Under the pieces are notes generated by a model that was given only the letters and a program-made list of their open reading frames with translations, did no database searches and was not told where the DNA came from. DNA of 64,000 nucleotides from Bog-105 sp965277435 (GTDB lineage: Bacteria > Acidobacteriota > Terriglobia > Bryobacterales > Bryobacteraceae), in contig OZ255821.1 in assembly GCA_965277435.1 (NCBI GenBank), forward strand, positions 4,278,001 to 4,342,000. The letters are read 5' to 3'. Position numbers and translations under genes: made by a program. Shown piece after piece: positions 8,817 to 17,215 of the stretch. How positions within the stretch are numbered: the stretch's first letter is position 1; each line of letters begins with the position of its first letter.

Positions 8817-10409
8817 ATGAAAATTCTAATTGCGGAGCCGCTCGCACCGGCTGCGACTGAAAGACTGCAAGCTCAATCTAATTGGGACGTTGTGGTCTCC
8901 GATCCCAAGAGCTTTTCTGCTCACCTGGCTGATTGCGACGCACTGCTGGTAAGGAGCGCTGTCAAGGTAACGAAAGAAGTCCTCGCGCAAGCTCCGAAGC
9001 TTCGCGTGATTGGGCGCGCCGGCGTGGGTGTTGACAACGTCGATCTTCCCGCTGCCACGCAAGCCGGCGTTCTGGTCATGAACACGCCTGGGGGCAACGC
9101 CGTCTCCGTCGCCGAACATACTTTAGCTCTCATGCTGTCGATGGCGCGCTCGGTGCCGCAGGCGAGTGCCTCCACCAAAGCGGGTAAGTGGGAAAAAAAG
9201 AAATTTCTCGGCACCGAGTTGCGCGGCAAAACGCTCGGGATCGTAGGCCTGGGCAGCACCGGCCGCGAAGTAGTCCGACGCGCCCGTCCCTTCGAAATGC
9301 GCATCGCCGGTCACGATCCCTATATCAGCTCGCAAAGCGCTCGCGATCTCGGCATTGAGCTTGTTTCACTGGCCGACCTCTACGCGCAAAGCGACTACAT
9401 TACGCTCCACGTCGCGTTTACGCCCGAAACCGATCACATGCTGAACGCGGCGGCCTTCGCGCAGATGAAGCCTGGCGTTCGCATTGTAAATTGCGCGCGC
9501 GGCGAGCTCATCGAGGTTGCCGCCTTGGAAGCCGCGATTGCCGGCGGCACCGTGGCCGGCGCTGCTCTCGACGTTTTTGAAGTAGAGCCCCCCGGCGAAC
9601 TGGCTCTCCTCAAACTTGAACCTGTTGTAGCCACGCCTCATATCGCCGGCTCCACGGAAGAGGCTCAGGAAATCGTAGGTATCCGCATTGCCGAGCAACT
9701 CGTCGAGTATTTAAAAAGTGGCATTGCCCTTAACGCCGTGAACATGCCTGCGCTCACGCCCGAGCAGTATCGCACCCTCGGACCATACGTTGATTTGGCG
9801 GAACGGCTCGGACTGTTCCTCAGCCACATTGCGCCTGGAAACGCTCACACTATTCGTTTCCTCTACTTCGGTCGCTTAGCTGAAAATAACACGCAAATCC
9901 TGCGGAACGCCGGTTTGGCGGGAGTGCTAAGCCGCTCGATGGAGTATCGCGCCAACGTGGTGAATGCCATGCAGATTGCTACACAACGCGGGTTTCGCGT
10001 GATTGAACAACGCGAGCCGGGCGATTCTCACATGGATTCTATTCGTATGGAAATCGAGTCCGAAGCCGGAGCGTTTTCTGCGGTCGGCGCGGTCGTGCTC
10101 GATAAACCGCGACTCCTGCAAATTGAGGGTATCTCGTGTGAAGCCACCCTCGACGGCAATTTGATGTATTCGAAAAACGAGGATGTCCCCGGTGTCATCG
10201 GCTATCTCGGTACTGTGCTCGGAACCAACGGCGTCAATATTGCGAACTTCGCATTAGGCCGCCAGGAAACACCGTCCGCGCCGTCCAAGCCGCTCATGGC
10301 TATTTCGATCATCGAAACGGACGACCCGGTGCCTGATGAACTCATTTCGCGTCTCTTCGAAAACAAAGCCGTAAAGTTTGTCCGCCGGGTCCAACTCAAC
10401 CGGCGTTAA
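8817..10409 (+). CDS. serA: D-3-phosphoglycerate dehydrogenase (long form with ACT domain)
   Basis: First enzyme of serine synthesis, oxidising 3-phosphoglycerate to phosphohydroxypyruvate with NAD. Its 530 residues match the long SerA form. The substrate-binding part and the Rossmann domain with GIVGLGSTGRE (residues 141-151) are followed by the catalytic elements R228 in NCARGELIE, a glutamate in DVFEVEPP and H275 in PHIAGSTEEA. Residues about 310-450 form the ASB intervening domain. The C-terminus from about 450 is an ACT domain (NEDVPGVIGYLGTVLGTNGV), which in relatives binds serine for feedback control. It follows the class V aminotransferase by 29 bp, forming a compact serine module. 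Confidence 0.95.
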   Translation: MKILIAEPLAPAATERLQAQSNWDVVVSDPKSFSAHLADCDALLVRSAVKVTKEVLAQAPKLRVIGRAGVGVDNVDLPAATQAGVLVMNTPGGNAVSVAEHTLALMLSMARSVPQASASTKAGKWEKKKFLGTELRGKTLGIVGLGSTGREVVRRARPFEMRIAGHDPYISSQSARDLGIELVSLADLYAQSDYITLHVAFTPETDHMLNAAAFAQMKPGVRIVNCARGELIEVAALEAAIAGGTVAGAALDVFEVEPPGELALLKLEPVVATPHIAGSTEEAQEIVGIRIAEQLVEYLKSGIALNAVNMPALTPEQYRTLGPYVDLAERLGLFLSHIAPGNAHTIRFLYFGRLAENNTQILRNAGLAGVLSRSMEYRANVVNAMQIATQRGFRVIEQREPGDSHMDSIRMEIESEAGAFSAVGAVVLDKPRLLQIEGISCEATLDGNLMYSKNEDVPGVIGYLGTVLGTNGVNIANFALGRQETPSAPSKPLMAISIIETDDPVPDELISRLFENKAVKFVRRVQLNRR

Positions 10410-10429
10410 TTCAGCGCTAAACTCACCAT

Positions 10430-10642
10430 ATGGCTGCAGATAACAACGGCTATGATTGGCGCGAGCGCATGAGGCGTCTGGAAGATATGGCGGAACACAA
10501 CCTGAAAGATCACGAGCGCATCGAACGCAATATCTCAGGACTGCATTCCAGTCTTGTGTCTCTCAAAGAGAACACAGATAAGCTGGTAACTGCCATTCGA
10601 GATCTGATCGACCGGATTCCACCAGAGAGCTTGCGCAAGTAA
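10430..10642 (+). CDS. Small coiled-coil hypothetical protein
   Basis: A 70-residue hydrophilic protein starting 20 bp after serA on the same strand. Almost the whole chain (RERMRRLEDMAEHNLKDHE to LVTAIRDLIDRIP) can form one amphipathic helix with heptad hydrophobics, so a short coiled coil is likely. There is no signal peptide or membrane segment. I do not recognise a named family. Similar small helical proteins are common, and the position at the end of the serine operon gives no functional hint. Codon use is similar to serA and the frame is clean, which supports a real gene. Confidence 0.6.
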   Translation: MAADNNGYDWRERMRRLEDMAEHNLKDHERIERNISGLHSSLVSLKENTDKLVTAIRDLIDRIPPESLRK

Positions 10643-10650
10643 TCCCGCCC

Positions 10651-13600
10651 TTACGGTTTTGCTTGCAGATGATCGAAATTCAAAATCGCATTGAACACGA
10701 GCCCATAGCTACCAATCGTCTCGCCCCGGTACACCGGATTATTGGCGAACAGCAAAACGTTTCCCTTGCCCAAATGCGCATTCACCACCACGACGCGCTC
10801 CGCAATTGAATCGCCGCCTTCGAGCAACCCGGAGAGCAGCAGCCCTTTTCGATCGGCAAATCGCAGAATTACGTTCGGCCGGTACTCTGCCGGAATAAGT
10901 AGCGGATTGTTCCGGCTCTGCTCTTCATTTAACGCTGTTGCTTCCCACGGCTTCGGCGAGGGCAGCGCGGGCGTCGCCTCATTCGCTCGTCCCTCGGGCC
11001 GGTCTTCCTCCTGTGGACCACCGCGTCCAGTTGGCCGCTTGTATTCCTTCTCGGTCAAAATATTCCTGTTCGTCATCAGATTGCTGACAGTGAACGCCAG
11101 ACCATCCTGGCTGTACACCGCGACTTCTTTGCCATACCCATAAGACACCGGACTCGCTTGATCCACCAACACCGCTCCCAAAACGCTTCCGTCCACTTTC
11201 GTAGTTTTCAACGGCGCGACAAACACACCCGGCGCGAAACCCTCGTCAATCGCAAACTGCGCCGTATCTTCAGAAGTAATCAGTAATCCTCCTTCTTCTA
11301 CAAACTGTTTGAGATGCGCCAGGCCAGTAAAGCCTAGACCTGGACGCATATCCTCCGTGCTATCGAGCTTGCCGAGGTTCGGCGTAATTGTTGAGTTCTG
11401 CCAGGGCATGGCATTCCCCCACATCGGCATGCCATTCACAATCTGCGAAGCGGATACATGCGCTACGGGCGCAAAGATGATCACGTCATACTTCGCGCGG
11501 AGATTCTCTTCTTTCGCCACCGTCTGCGTGTTGATGTAGTCGTAGGGTACCTGGAATCGATCGAACCCCGAGCGCCACCAGCCCTCGGTTTGCGTGAACA
11601 GCCAGGTGTGCATAAAGGCAATGCGGGGCGCCGTTGCAGGATGAGTTCGAATCGCCGGTTTATCCGGCAAGGCGACTGACTGCAGATTGAACGGCGTCAG
11701 TGCTTTTTGCAAGGCACTGCTGTCCGGTCCGTTAATCAGCAGCGAGCCCGCCTGGAAATGCCGCCCAGCCGCTTCGAAAGGTTGATCGGCCACCGCGATA
11801 TCGGCAGTCTTCATGGCATATCTCAGCGAGAGCAGTCCAATACCGCCCGCGCTATCCACCGCATACGTCGAACCCCTGCCCGTGATGGCTGTCCCCTGCA
11901 CGCCAGGATCGTCTACTGTTTCCATTTTGGCCTGCAGGATCGATGCATCCGTAACGCGCACAGCCTTGGCATCGAACAAATCGCCATAAGACCAGCCCGT
12001 ATCGTCATACGGATGCTTCTGCGGATCGTCAGGTGACCAGTATTGGCGATCGAGCAGCGCGTCTGCCACGCGCGAAAAAGGCTGATCCATACGGATCACC
12101 CAACTGCCCGCGGCGAACGTCTGCGATTTTGGCGGTGCCGGTTTTGCTGGTTGAGCATTATCCTTCTCGTCGGCAACGGGCACATGCGCCGGCGGCAACT
12201 TCACCGTCACTGCCTCGCTCAGCCGCGTTATCTCCACGTGCTGCTTTTTCAATACATTCAACAACTCCACCTGACGGCTGAAGGAACCCTGATCGGCCGC
12301 GAGAACATAAGCTGCCGGACCGGAGGTCTTTGGTTTCTCTATCGAGCGCTTACTCTTCAAGTAAAAATTGTCCAAAAAATGCCGGCTATTGTGGGCAAAA
12401 TAAGAAAGCGTCGTCAACAGCGCCGTCTGCTCATAGTTGTTGTTATCGCGCTGTGACCACTCGACGGTCGGATACGGCGGATTCGGGCGAAACCACGTGC
12501 GCGAATATTCGTCAGGCGTCAGAATGCGCTTCACCGTATCCGCTCCGCCATTGCCAAACGTTTCGTACAATCTGCTGATCCCGTTATGCATAGCCGCTAG
12601 AAACATCAGGTAGCCAGGACTCCAGGTATCGAAATCACCGTGCGTAAAAGCGCCCGGCATCCCTAAACTCTGCAACTGCTGCACATTATTCCAACCGAGC
12701 GCGGCCCACTCGTCGGCCAGCATGGGATCCACCCAGGCGTTATAGGGACCGTCACCCACCGTGTTGTCGTAAATAAACGGCACTGATTCATGTAAGTCAT
12801 GCAGCACCTGCGCGTGCCACTCGAGATAGGTATTCAGTACATTTCGAGTCAGCGCCAGAGTCATGCCCATCGCATCGCGATTGTTATCGTGCGCCACGTA
12901 GTGCCCCCAATAGAGTAGCCTCGGCCAGTTGTCGCCTGGATGAGCCTTGTGCCAGCGATAGATGTCGACCATGCGATCGCGGCCATCCACCTCGACCACC
13001 GGCGTAATCAGCACAATCATGTGCGATCGAATGTACTGGATGTAAGGCGAATCATCGACCGCGAGACGGTACGCCAGTTCCATCAGCGCCGTGGGAGCGC
13101 CGGTTTCCGGCGAATGGATGGTACCCGTGATGTAGTAAATCGGAAACGACTGCCCGGCCAGACCGGCTGCCGTTTTATCGTTCAACCCGATGGACCGCGG
13201 ATCAGCCAGTTTCGCCAGACGCTCGCTATTCTGCTTCGACTGCGCCAGCAGCGACTCATCTCCCACTGCAGCGGCAATCATCTCGCGCCCTTCTTCGGTG
13301 TGCCCAATGGTATATACCTTCACACGCGGCGAACTCTGCGCGAGCAGCCGAAAATACCGGTACACGTCTTCCGCATAGGGCAGCATGTCTGGAGCGCCCG
13401 AAACGTCGCCTAAGACTTTCGACGGGGTTGGAACGGTTTTTGAGGCGGGCAGGTAATTCGTCAAAGGTGAATTGAGATGCGGCCCGGTGGTGTACTTCTG
13501 AATACGATCTGTGTACCAGCGATCGAGCGGCTGTTTTGGATCCTTTGCGAACTGCTCGACGCCCAGCGCCGTCTCCGAAATCTGCGCACGCGCTTGAAGA

Positions 13601-13668
13601 GACACGACCAGGCCGACCGTGATCACCACAGCCATAACGCGACACTGAGCTCTCATAGGTGTAAGCAA
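10651..13668 (-). CDS. Secreted M14-family zinc carboxypeptidase-like protein
   Basis: A 1005-residue exported protein with a Sec signal (residues 1-29, ending LQARAQ). The M14 peptidase fold occupies roughly 95-390. The zinc ligands fit H185 and E188 in TIHSPETGAP and H293 in VLHDLHESVPF, and YVAHDNNRDA resembles the substrate-binding Asn-Arg segment. The long C-terminal half (about 480-1005) has no recognisable catalytic motif and includes a proline/glutamate-rich linker (RPTGRGGPQEEDRPEGR) and an end resembling glutamine-amidotransferase-like folds (VVNAHLGKGNVLLFANNP). Large M14 proteins of this layout are frequent in Acidobacteria and presumably trim extracellular peptides. It converges on the small coiled-coil gene with 8 bp between them. 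Confidence 0.85.
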   Translation of the reverse strand: MLTPMRAQCRVMAVVITVGLVVSLQARAQISETALGVEQFAKDPKQPLDRWYTDRIQKYTTGPHLNSPLTNYLPASKTVPTPSKVLGDVSGAPDMLPYAEDVYRYFRLLAQSSPRVKVYTIGHTEEGREMIAAAVGDESLLAQSKQNSERLAKLADPRSIGLNDKTAAGLAGQSFPIYYITGTIHSPETGAPTALMELAYRLAVDDSPYIQYIRSHMIVLITPVVEVDGRDRMVDIYRWHKAHPGDNWPRLLYWGHYVAHDNNRDAMGMTLALTRNVLNTYLEWHAQVLHDLHESVPFIYDNTVGDGPYNAWVDPMLADEWAALGWNNVQQLQSLGMPGAFTHGDFDTWSPGYLMFLAAMHNGISRLYETFGNGGADTVKRILTPDEYSRTWFRPNPPYPTVEWSQRDNNNYEQTALLTTLSYFAHNSRHFLDNFYLKSKRSIEKPKTSGPAAYVLAADQGSFSRQVELLNVLKKQHVEITRLSEAVTVKLPPAHVPVADEKDNAQPAKPAPPKSQTFAAGSWVIRMDQPFSRVADALLDRQYWSPDDPQKHPYDDTGWSYGDLFDAKAVRVTDASILQAKMETVDDPGVQGTAITGRGSTYAVDSAGGIGLLSLRYAMKTADIAVADQPFEAAGRHFQAGSLLINGPDSSALQKALTPFNLQSVALPDKPAIRTHPATAPRIAFMHTWLFTQTEGWWRSGFDRFQVPYDYINTQTVAKEENLRAKYDVIIFAPVAHVSASQIVNGMPMWGNAMPWQNSTITPNLGKLDSTEDMRPGLGFTGLAHLKQFVEEGGLLITSEDTAQFAIDEGFAPGVFVAPLKTTKVDGSVLGAVLVDQASPVSYGYGKEVAVYSQDGLAFTVSNLMTNRNILTEKEYKRPTGRGGPQEEDRPEGRANEATPALPSPKPWEATALNEEQSRNNPLLIPAEYRPNVILRFADRKGLLLSGLLEGGDSIAERVVVVNAHLGKGNVLLFANNPVYRGETIGSYGLVFNAILNFDHLQAKP

Positions 13669-13747
13669 ATCAGCATAACAGGCAAGCCGTAAGTCTAATC
13701 TTTGATCTAACCTTTAGAATTTCGGCATCTGATCAGACGAGAGAAAT

Positions 13748-14131
13748 ATGTCAAACCCTTTAGCAGATCAATTTACCGCCGCCTTGGCTCAACTCGAGAA
13801 AACACGTGATGTGAATCCGCTCGCGGAACTGTTTTCCGAGGACGCCGAAATCGGCAATGTGCTTGCCCCCGAGAAGTTTCATGGTCCTGAGGGCGCGCGT
13901 GACTTCTGGAAAAAGTACCGCGATACCTTCGAGACTCTGGAGTCCACCTTTCGCAACTCGATCGATGCCGGCGATCGCATTGCTCTGGAATGGACGACGC
14001 AAGGATCCTCTTCCGCCTCTCACCAGCTCTCTTACGATGGCGTTTCAATCCTCGAGACATCCAACGGAAAAATCACCCGCTTCCGCGCCTACTTCGATGC
14101 CGCTGCGCTCGGACGGCAACTGGAATCCTGA
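13748..14131 (+). CDS. SnoaL/NTF2-like domain protein
   Basis: A 127-residue single-domain protein of the NTF2/SnoaL superfamily. The cone-shaped fold is indicated by the helix-strand order: an N-terminal helix (NPLADQFTAALAQLEKTRDV), then LAELFSEDAEIGNV, GARDFWKKYRDTFETLEST, and C-terminal strands IALEWTTQGS and GKITRFRAYFD. These proteins bind small hydrophobic ligands or act as isomerases, but no catalytic residue assignment is possible here. The ATG is preceded by GAGAG at a good spacing. Its TGA stop is directly followed by the ATG of the DUF4174 gene, so the two are translated as a pair. Confidence 0.85.
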   Translation: MSNPLADQFTAALAQLEKTRDVNPLAELFSEDAEIGNVLAPEKFHGPEGARDFWKKYRDTFETLESTFRNSIDAGDRIALEWTTQGSSSASHQLSYDGVSILETSNGKITRFRAYFDAAALGRQLES

Positions 14132-14491
14132 ATGTGGATGCAAGCGGCGGCCGCGCCGGATCTCGATCGTTTGCGCTGGCAGAATCGGGTAGTGGTCGTG
14201 TGGGCCGGGAGCGCCAACGATGAAAGACTGAGCCGTCAGGAGAAGCTACTTCAGGCGAACACCCAAGGCTTGGACGAGCGGGATATCAAGGCCTTCTCGC
14301 TCACAGGCGATACATCGGAAGCGCAACATTTCCGCACGAAGCTCGGTATTGAACACCGTTCGTTTGCCGTGGTGCTGATCGGCAAGGACGGCTCAGTCAA
14401 GCTCCGGAAATACGAACCGGTCGATCCGCGCGACCTGTTTCGCACAATTGATCGCATGCCGATGCGGAAAGACGAAATGAAACGCCGGTAA
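14132..14491 (+). CDS. DUF4174 domain-containing protein
   Basis: A 119-residue protein whose start codon abuts the stop of the NTF2-like gene. The sequence has the DUF4174 pattern: an N-terminal strand LRWQNRVVVVWAG, RLSRQEKLLQANTQGLDERDI, then RTKLGIEHRSFAVVLIGKDGSVKLR and a C-terminal helix DLFRTIDRMPMRKDEMKRR. DUF4174 proteins have a thioredoxin-like look but no CxxC here. Function is unknown. The short MWMQAAAAPD start is not a convincing signal peptide. Relatives often have one, so a cytoplasmic or exported location is open. Confidence 0.8.
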   Translation: MWMQAAAAPDLDRLRWQNRVVVVWAGSANDERLSRQEKLLQANTQGLDERDIKAFSLTGDTSEAQHFRTKLGIEHRSFAVVLIGKDGSVKLRKYEPVDPRDLFRTIDRMPMRKDEMKRR

Positions 14492-14510
14492 AGACGATCT
14501 CTCATTAGCA

Positions 14511-14572
14511 AGCACAGGCCGCGATCGCGCCACAAAGCGAAAGAGCAACTTCAGCGGACTTAGGCGCGGGTC
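14511..14572. repeat. Dispersed intergenic repeat family 1, copy A
   Basis: About 62 bp of intergenic sequence, starting GCACAGGCCGCGA and ending in TTAGGCGCGGGT. It aligns along its length with 44189-44260, with a small internal gap of about 10-12 bp. Shared blocks are GCACAGGCCGCGA, CGAAAGAG.AACTTC and GGACTT.GGCGCGG. Both copies lie between genes and neither is part of a convincing reading frame. The copy sits just upstream of the metallothionein gene. Confidence 0.55.
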
Positions 14573-14614
14573 GCGAGTCCGTTGTGCTGCGAAGTTCCTT
14601 AGAAGAGAGGATTT

Positions 14615-14770
14615 ATGGCTGAAAACAAGAAATGTGCACACCCATCCTGCAACTGCCAGGCCCGCGAAGGAAGTGAATACTGCAGCACCTTCTGCGAAAC
14701 TGCCGGTACGACGCCCGATGTTCAATGCGGCTGCGGGCACCCGGAGTGTTCAGGCTCCACCCGAATCTAA
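14615..14770 (+). CDS. Small Cys-rich bacterial metallothionein
   Basis: A 51-residue protein with nine cysteines and two histidines arranged as C-x-H-x2-C-x-C, YCSTFC and C-x-C-x-H-x2-C (for example CAHPSCNC near residue 7 and CGCGHPEC near 39). This is the prokaryotic metallothionein pattern known from the SmtA/BmtA family, which binds Zn, Cd or Cu in the cytoplasm. The ATG at 14615 has a good ribosome site (AGAGAGG at 14604-14610). Its last 21 bp overlap the 3' end of the convergent gene ending at 14750. No regulator of the SmtB type is adjacent. The gene is short but the motif spacing makes the call firm. Confidence 0.85.
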   Translation: MAENKKCAHPSCNCQAREGSEYCSTFCETAGTTPDVQCGCGHPECSGSTRI

Positions 14771-16546
14771 GCTCTTCAAATAGGCTCCCCAGGCGTTCTT
14801 CGCCGACTTGGCGAAGGTCTCAAGTTGCGAGTAATCGTTGCGCCAGGAAACATACATGATGCCCTGCAATCCTGGGATCCCCCCGGCTCGTCTCAGATCC
14901 GTGGCGCTGCTGTTTCCGTCACCACTGTCGTAATAACTGGCAATAATCTGTTTGTGAGCGACTGGTTGCCGCCGGTTTAATCCGGCAAACCAGCGCAGCG
15001 ACTGCGGCAAATACGGATGATTCCAATTCAAAACGCCTACCTCCGCCGGGAGACCTTTCCACGAGCCTGCCACGTCACCTTCCACATAAAAGTAGTGGTT
15101 ATGGGCATTGTGATATGGATCGAACATGTCGCTCCAGGTGTAGAGTTCTGTGCCCGGCAGCTCACGCTCGTAAAGTTTTACTGTCTTCTCGGCATTCCAG
15201 GCAAGCAGTTCTCCGGCAGTCATGTGCTTCGTCCGGCACAGAGCGCAGGAATTCGCCTGGCGCATCTCGTCATAGGAAAGCAACAGGTCACTCCGCGGCG
15301 GCAGGATAGCGCTAATCTTTCGCGCATTCCCTTCAAGCCATCGGAACACACCGGGTTCGCTGAGGCACATACCCATCTGGTTGTCTTTGGGAATCGGAAA
15401 GGCCGCGTAGTAATCCATCGCAACCGTCTCCCCGGGTTTCAGGGTCGTTCCAGCCGGCAGGCCAATCTGAACCGGCGCATGATAGTTGTCTCGAAATGCT
15501 GCGTGTGGCGGCGACAGCGCTGGATCGAACACTCGATCGTAGTCGATCCCTTCGCGGTACGCGAATTTCGGCCTCTCAGGATCGTATAGTTTCAGCGGCG
15601 CTCCAGCCCTTCGCACCACATACACTGGCCCCGTTTCTTCCAGCCCGATGTCGTCGAACCAAAGCACCCCTGAGCTACGGCCCCACACTCCGAAATACAA
15701 ATACGCCCATCCGGTATCGCGACTGTTGAAGGTGAAATCGAGCCGGGTCCATTCGCGCGTTCCATCCACCGGGATCTCGGTATAAAACGCGCTCTGACTG
15801 CGATGCCACCAGTCGATGACTTCGACCACCGCCGGTCCGTGAAACCCGCGAGACTTCACCCACAAGCTGAGATGGTATTGACGCCACGGAGTCAGACTTA
15901 CTCGTTGCCGGAAGCGGGCATTACCCGGCGCATCGACTACCAGCCCCGCTTGCCGGCCCCCATGCGAGACGTCAGTGCTGACGCCTAAACCGGCATCACC
16001 CGTATCGAACCAGCCAGTCTTTCCTTTTTCGAAGCCTGCGTTTTCCAGGGGCGCAAGACTGTTCACTAAGTTGAGCCGTGTGCCGCTCGCGTCCACCTTG
16101 AAGCGAGTGCCTCCCACTCGTTGCCCTTCTGCCAAATTGCCATCCGGTATCAATGCGACGTTTGAATAACCGAAGGGCGCACCTAAGACCATCACCTTCA
16201 GGCCACATCCGGCTGCGTACTGCAGAACATCGTGCAACCTCCTTACGTTCGCCGGGTCCCACGAGGCTGTCGAGAGATAGTTGAAGCTGTTATCCCAGAA
16301 TGCTACGCCTGTGTAGCCGTAGCCAGCCGCGCGGGCGATCAACGCTTTGCTTTGTTGAACGGCCTGATCGGAAATTAGGAAGGAGTTATGCCAATACCAC
16401 AGCTCCGGTTTCGCCGGAGCCTGGAACGGCCTTGCCGCCGGGCGATTATGTAGCGCGGTGAAAAGGGCTACGCCCAGCAGCAGCGCCGCCGCTACTGGCC
16501 CGAACAGCAGAACTCTAAGCCGTTGTGCCCCAGGGTTTCGCTTCAA
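14750..16546 (-). CDS. Exported glycoside-hydrolase-like protein with internal jelly-roll domain
   Basis: A 598-residue protein with an N-terminal membrane/signal segment (LLFGPVAAALLLGVALFTAL). The chain then looks like a TIM barrel of the glycoside-hydrolase kind (ELWYWHNSF, GYTGVAFWDNSF, CGLKVMVLGAPFG). It is interrupted by a beta-sandwich of the carbohydrate-binding type at about residues 165-310 (NAGFEKGKTGWFDTGD ... VLWFDDIGLEE). Later blocks LLLSYDEMRQANSC and YTWSDMFDPYHNAHN resemble the C-terminal strands of such barrels. I cannot name the family or the catalytic pair. The start overlaps the end of the Gluconate_2-dh3 gene by 32 bp, suggesting co-expression with the oxidation cluster upstream, though a later start is possible. 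Confidence 0.7.
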   Translation of the reverse strand: MKRNPGAQRLRVLLFGPVAAALLLGVALFTALHNRPAARPFQAPAKPELWYWHNSFLISDQAVQQSKALIARAAGYGYTGVAFWDNSFNYLSTASWDPANVRRLHDVLQYAAGCGLKVMVLGAPFGYSNVALIPDGNLAEGQRVGGTRFKVDASGTRLNLVNSLAPLENAGFEKGKTGWFDTGDAGLGVSTDVSHGGRQAGLVVDAPGNARFRQRVSLTPWRQYHLSLWVKSRGFHGPAVVEVIDWWHRSQSAFYTEIPVDGTREWTRLDFTFNSRDTGWAYLYFGVWGRSSGVLWFDDIGLEETGPVYVVRRAGAPLKLYDPERPKFAYREGIDYDRVFDPALSPPHAAFRDNYHAPVQIGLPAGTTLKPGETVAMDYYAAFPIPKDNQMGMCLSEPGVFRWLEGNARKISAILPPRSDLLLSYDEMRQANSCALCRTKHMTAGELLAWNAEKTVKLYERELPGTELYTWSDMFDPYHNAHNHYFYVEGDVAGSWKGLPAEVGVLNWNHPYLPQSLRWFAGLNRRQPVAHKQIIASYYDSGDGNSSATDLRRAGGIPGLQGIMYVSWRNDYSQLETFAKSAKNAWGAYLKSLDSGGA

Positions 16547-17198
16547 GAATGCCTTTGTATCCGTTCTTCAAGCGCTCCTCGATCACAGCCCACACCTTTG
16601 GGTCGCAGCCCTTCCATTCCATGACGGCCACGTTCCCGAGGTACGGCAAATCCTTCACGCCGGCTTTACTCGAGAAGAAGCCGCCCACAGTCAGACTCCG
16701 GAACTCATTGAAAAAATGCACCCAGGCACGATCTTCTTTCGCGGCGCGTTTCGGATAAGCAATGCGGTCGAGCAATTGCTTCTGCTGGTCTACGGAAGCG
16801 TCCACAAAGTTCTTCTGAAACTTAGCATTCGATTCGCGGTCGAGCCACATCAAACCGCCAAAGATCTGCGCCTTCAAGTCTTCGTTATTATCCTGGACGG
16901 TGCGATATGCAATCCAGTCGTCCAGAAACTCCGGGACGCCCGCTTCTGTCGCACTGCCGCTATGGCTGTCGGCCGGCACGATCAGGTCGCACAATACGCT
17001 TACCGTCTTCCATTGGTGATCGTCGAAGCTTTGCCGTTTGTAGCCAATACCCATCAGCGCCTGGGTTTCGGCCGCTACGTGCATATGCTCATGCGTTTGC
17101 GCGGCCGCTGTTCCGGTGGCCAGCGCTGCCGCCGCCGGCACCGCGCCTAGTATCTGGAACATCCCACGCCGGCTTACATTGGTTGGTGTTTCTGACAT
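16515..17198 (-). CDS. Gluconate 2-dehydrogenase subunit 3 family protein (GMC partner subunit)
   Basis: A 227-residue Tat-exported small subunit. The signal has the twin arginine (SRRGMFQILGAVPAAAALATG). The mature part matches the Gluconate_2-dh3 family: LCDLIVPADSHSGSATEAGV, FLDDWIAYRTV, then WVHFFNEFRSLTVGGFFSS and GYKGILEAKPWG near the end. In known complexes this subunit carries the FAD-binding GMC subunit across the membrane and stabilises it. Here it sits 17 bp downstream of the GMC gene 17216-18937 on the same strand. A ribosome site GGAG precedes the ATG by 8 bp. The pairing with a GMC enzyme is strong support for the call. Confidence 0.9.
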   Translation of the reverse strand: MSETPTNVSRRGMFQILGAVPAAAALATGTAAAQTHEHMHVAAETQALMGIGYKRQSFDDHQWKTVSVLCDLIVPADSHSGSATEAGVPEFLDDWIAYRTVQDNNEDLKAQIFGGLMWLDRESNAKFQKNFVDASVDQQKQLLDRIAYPKRAAKEDRAWVHFFNEFRSLTVGGFFSSKAGVKDLPYLGNVAVMEWKGCDPKVWAVIEERLKNGYKGILEAKPWGTTA

Positions 17199-17215
17199 GT
17201 GTGTTCTCCGAACCC

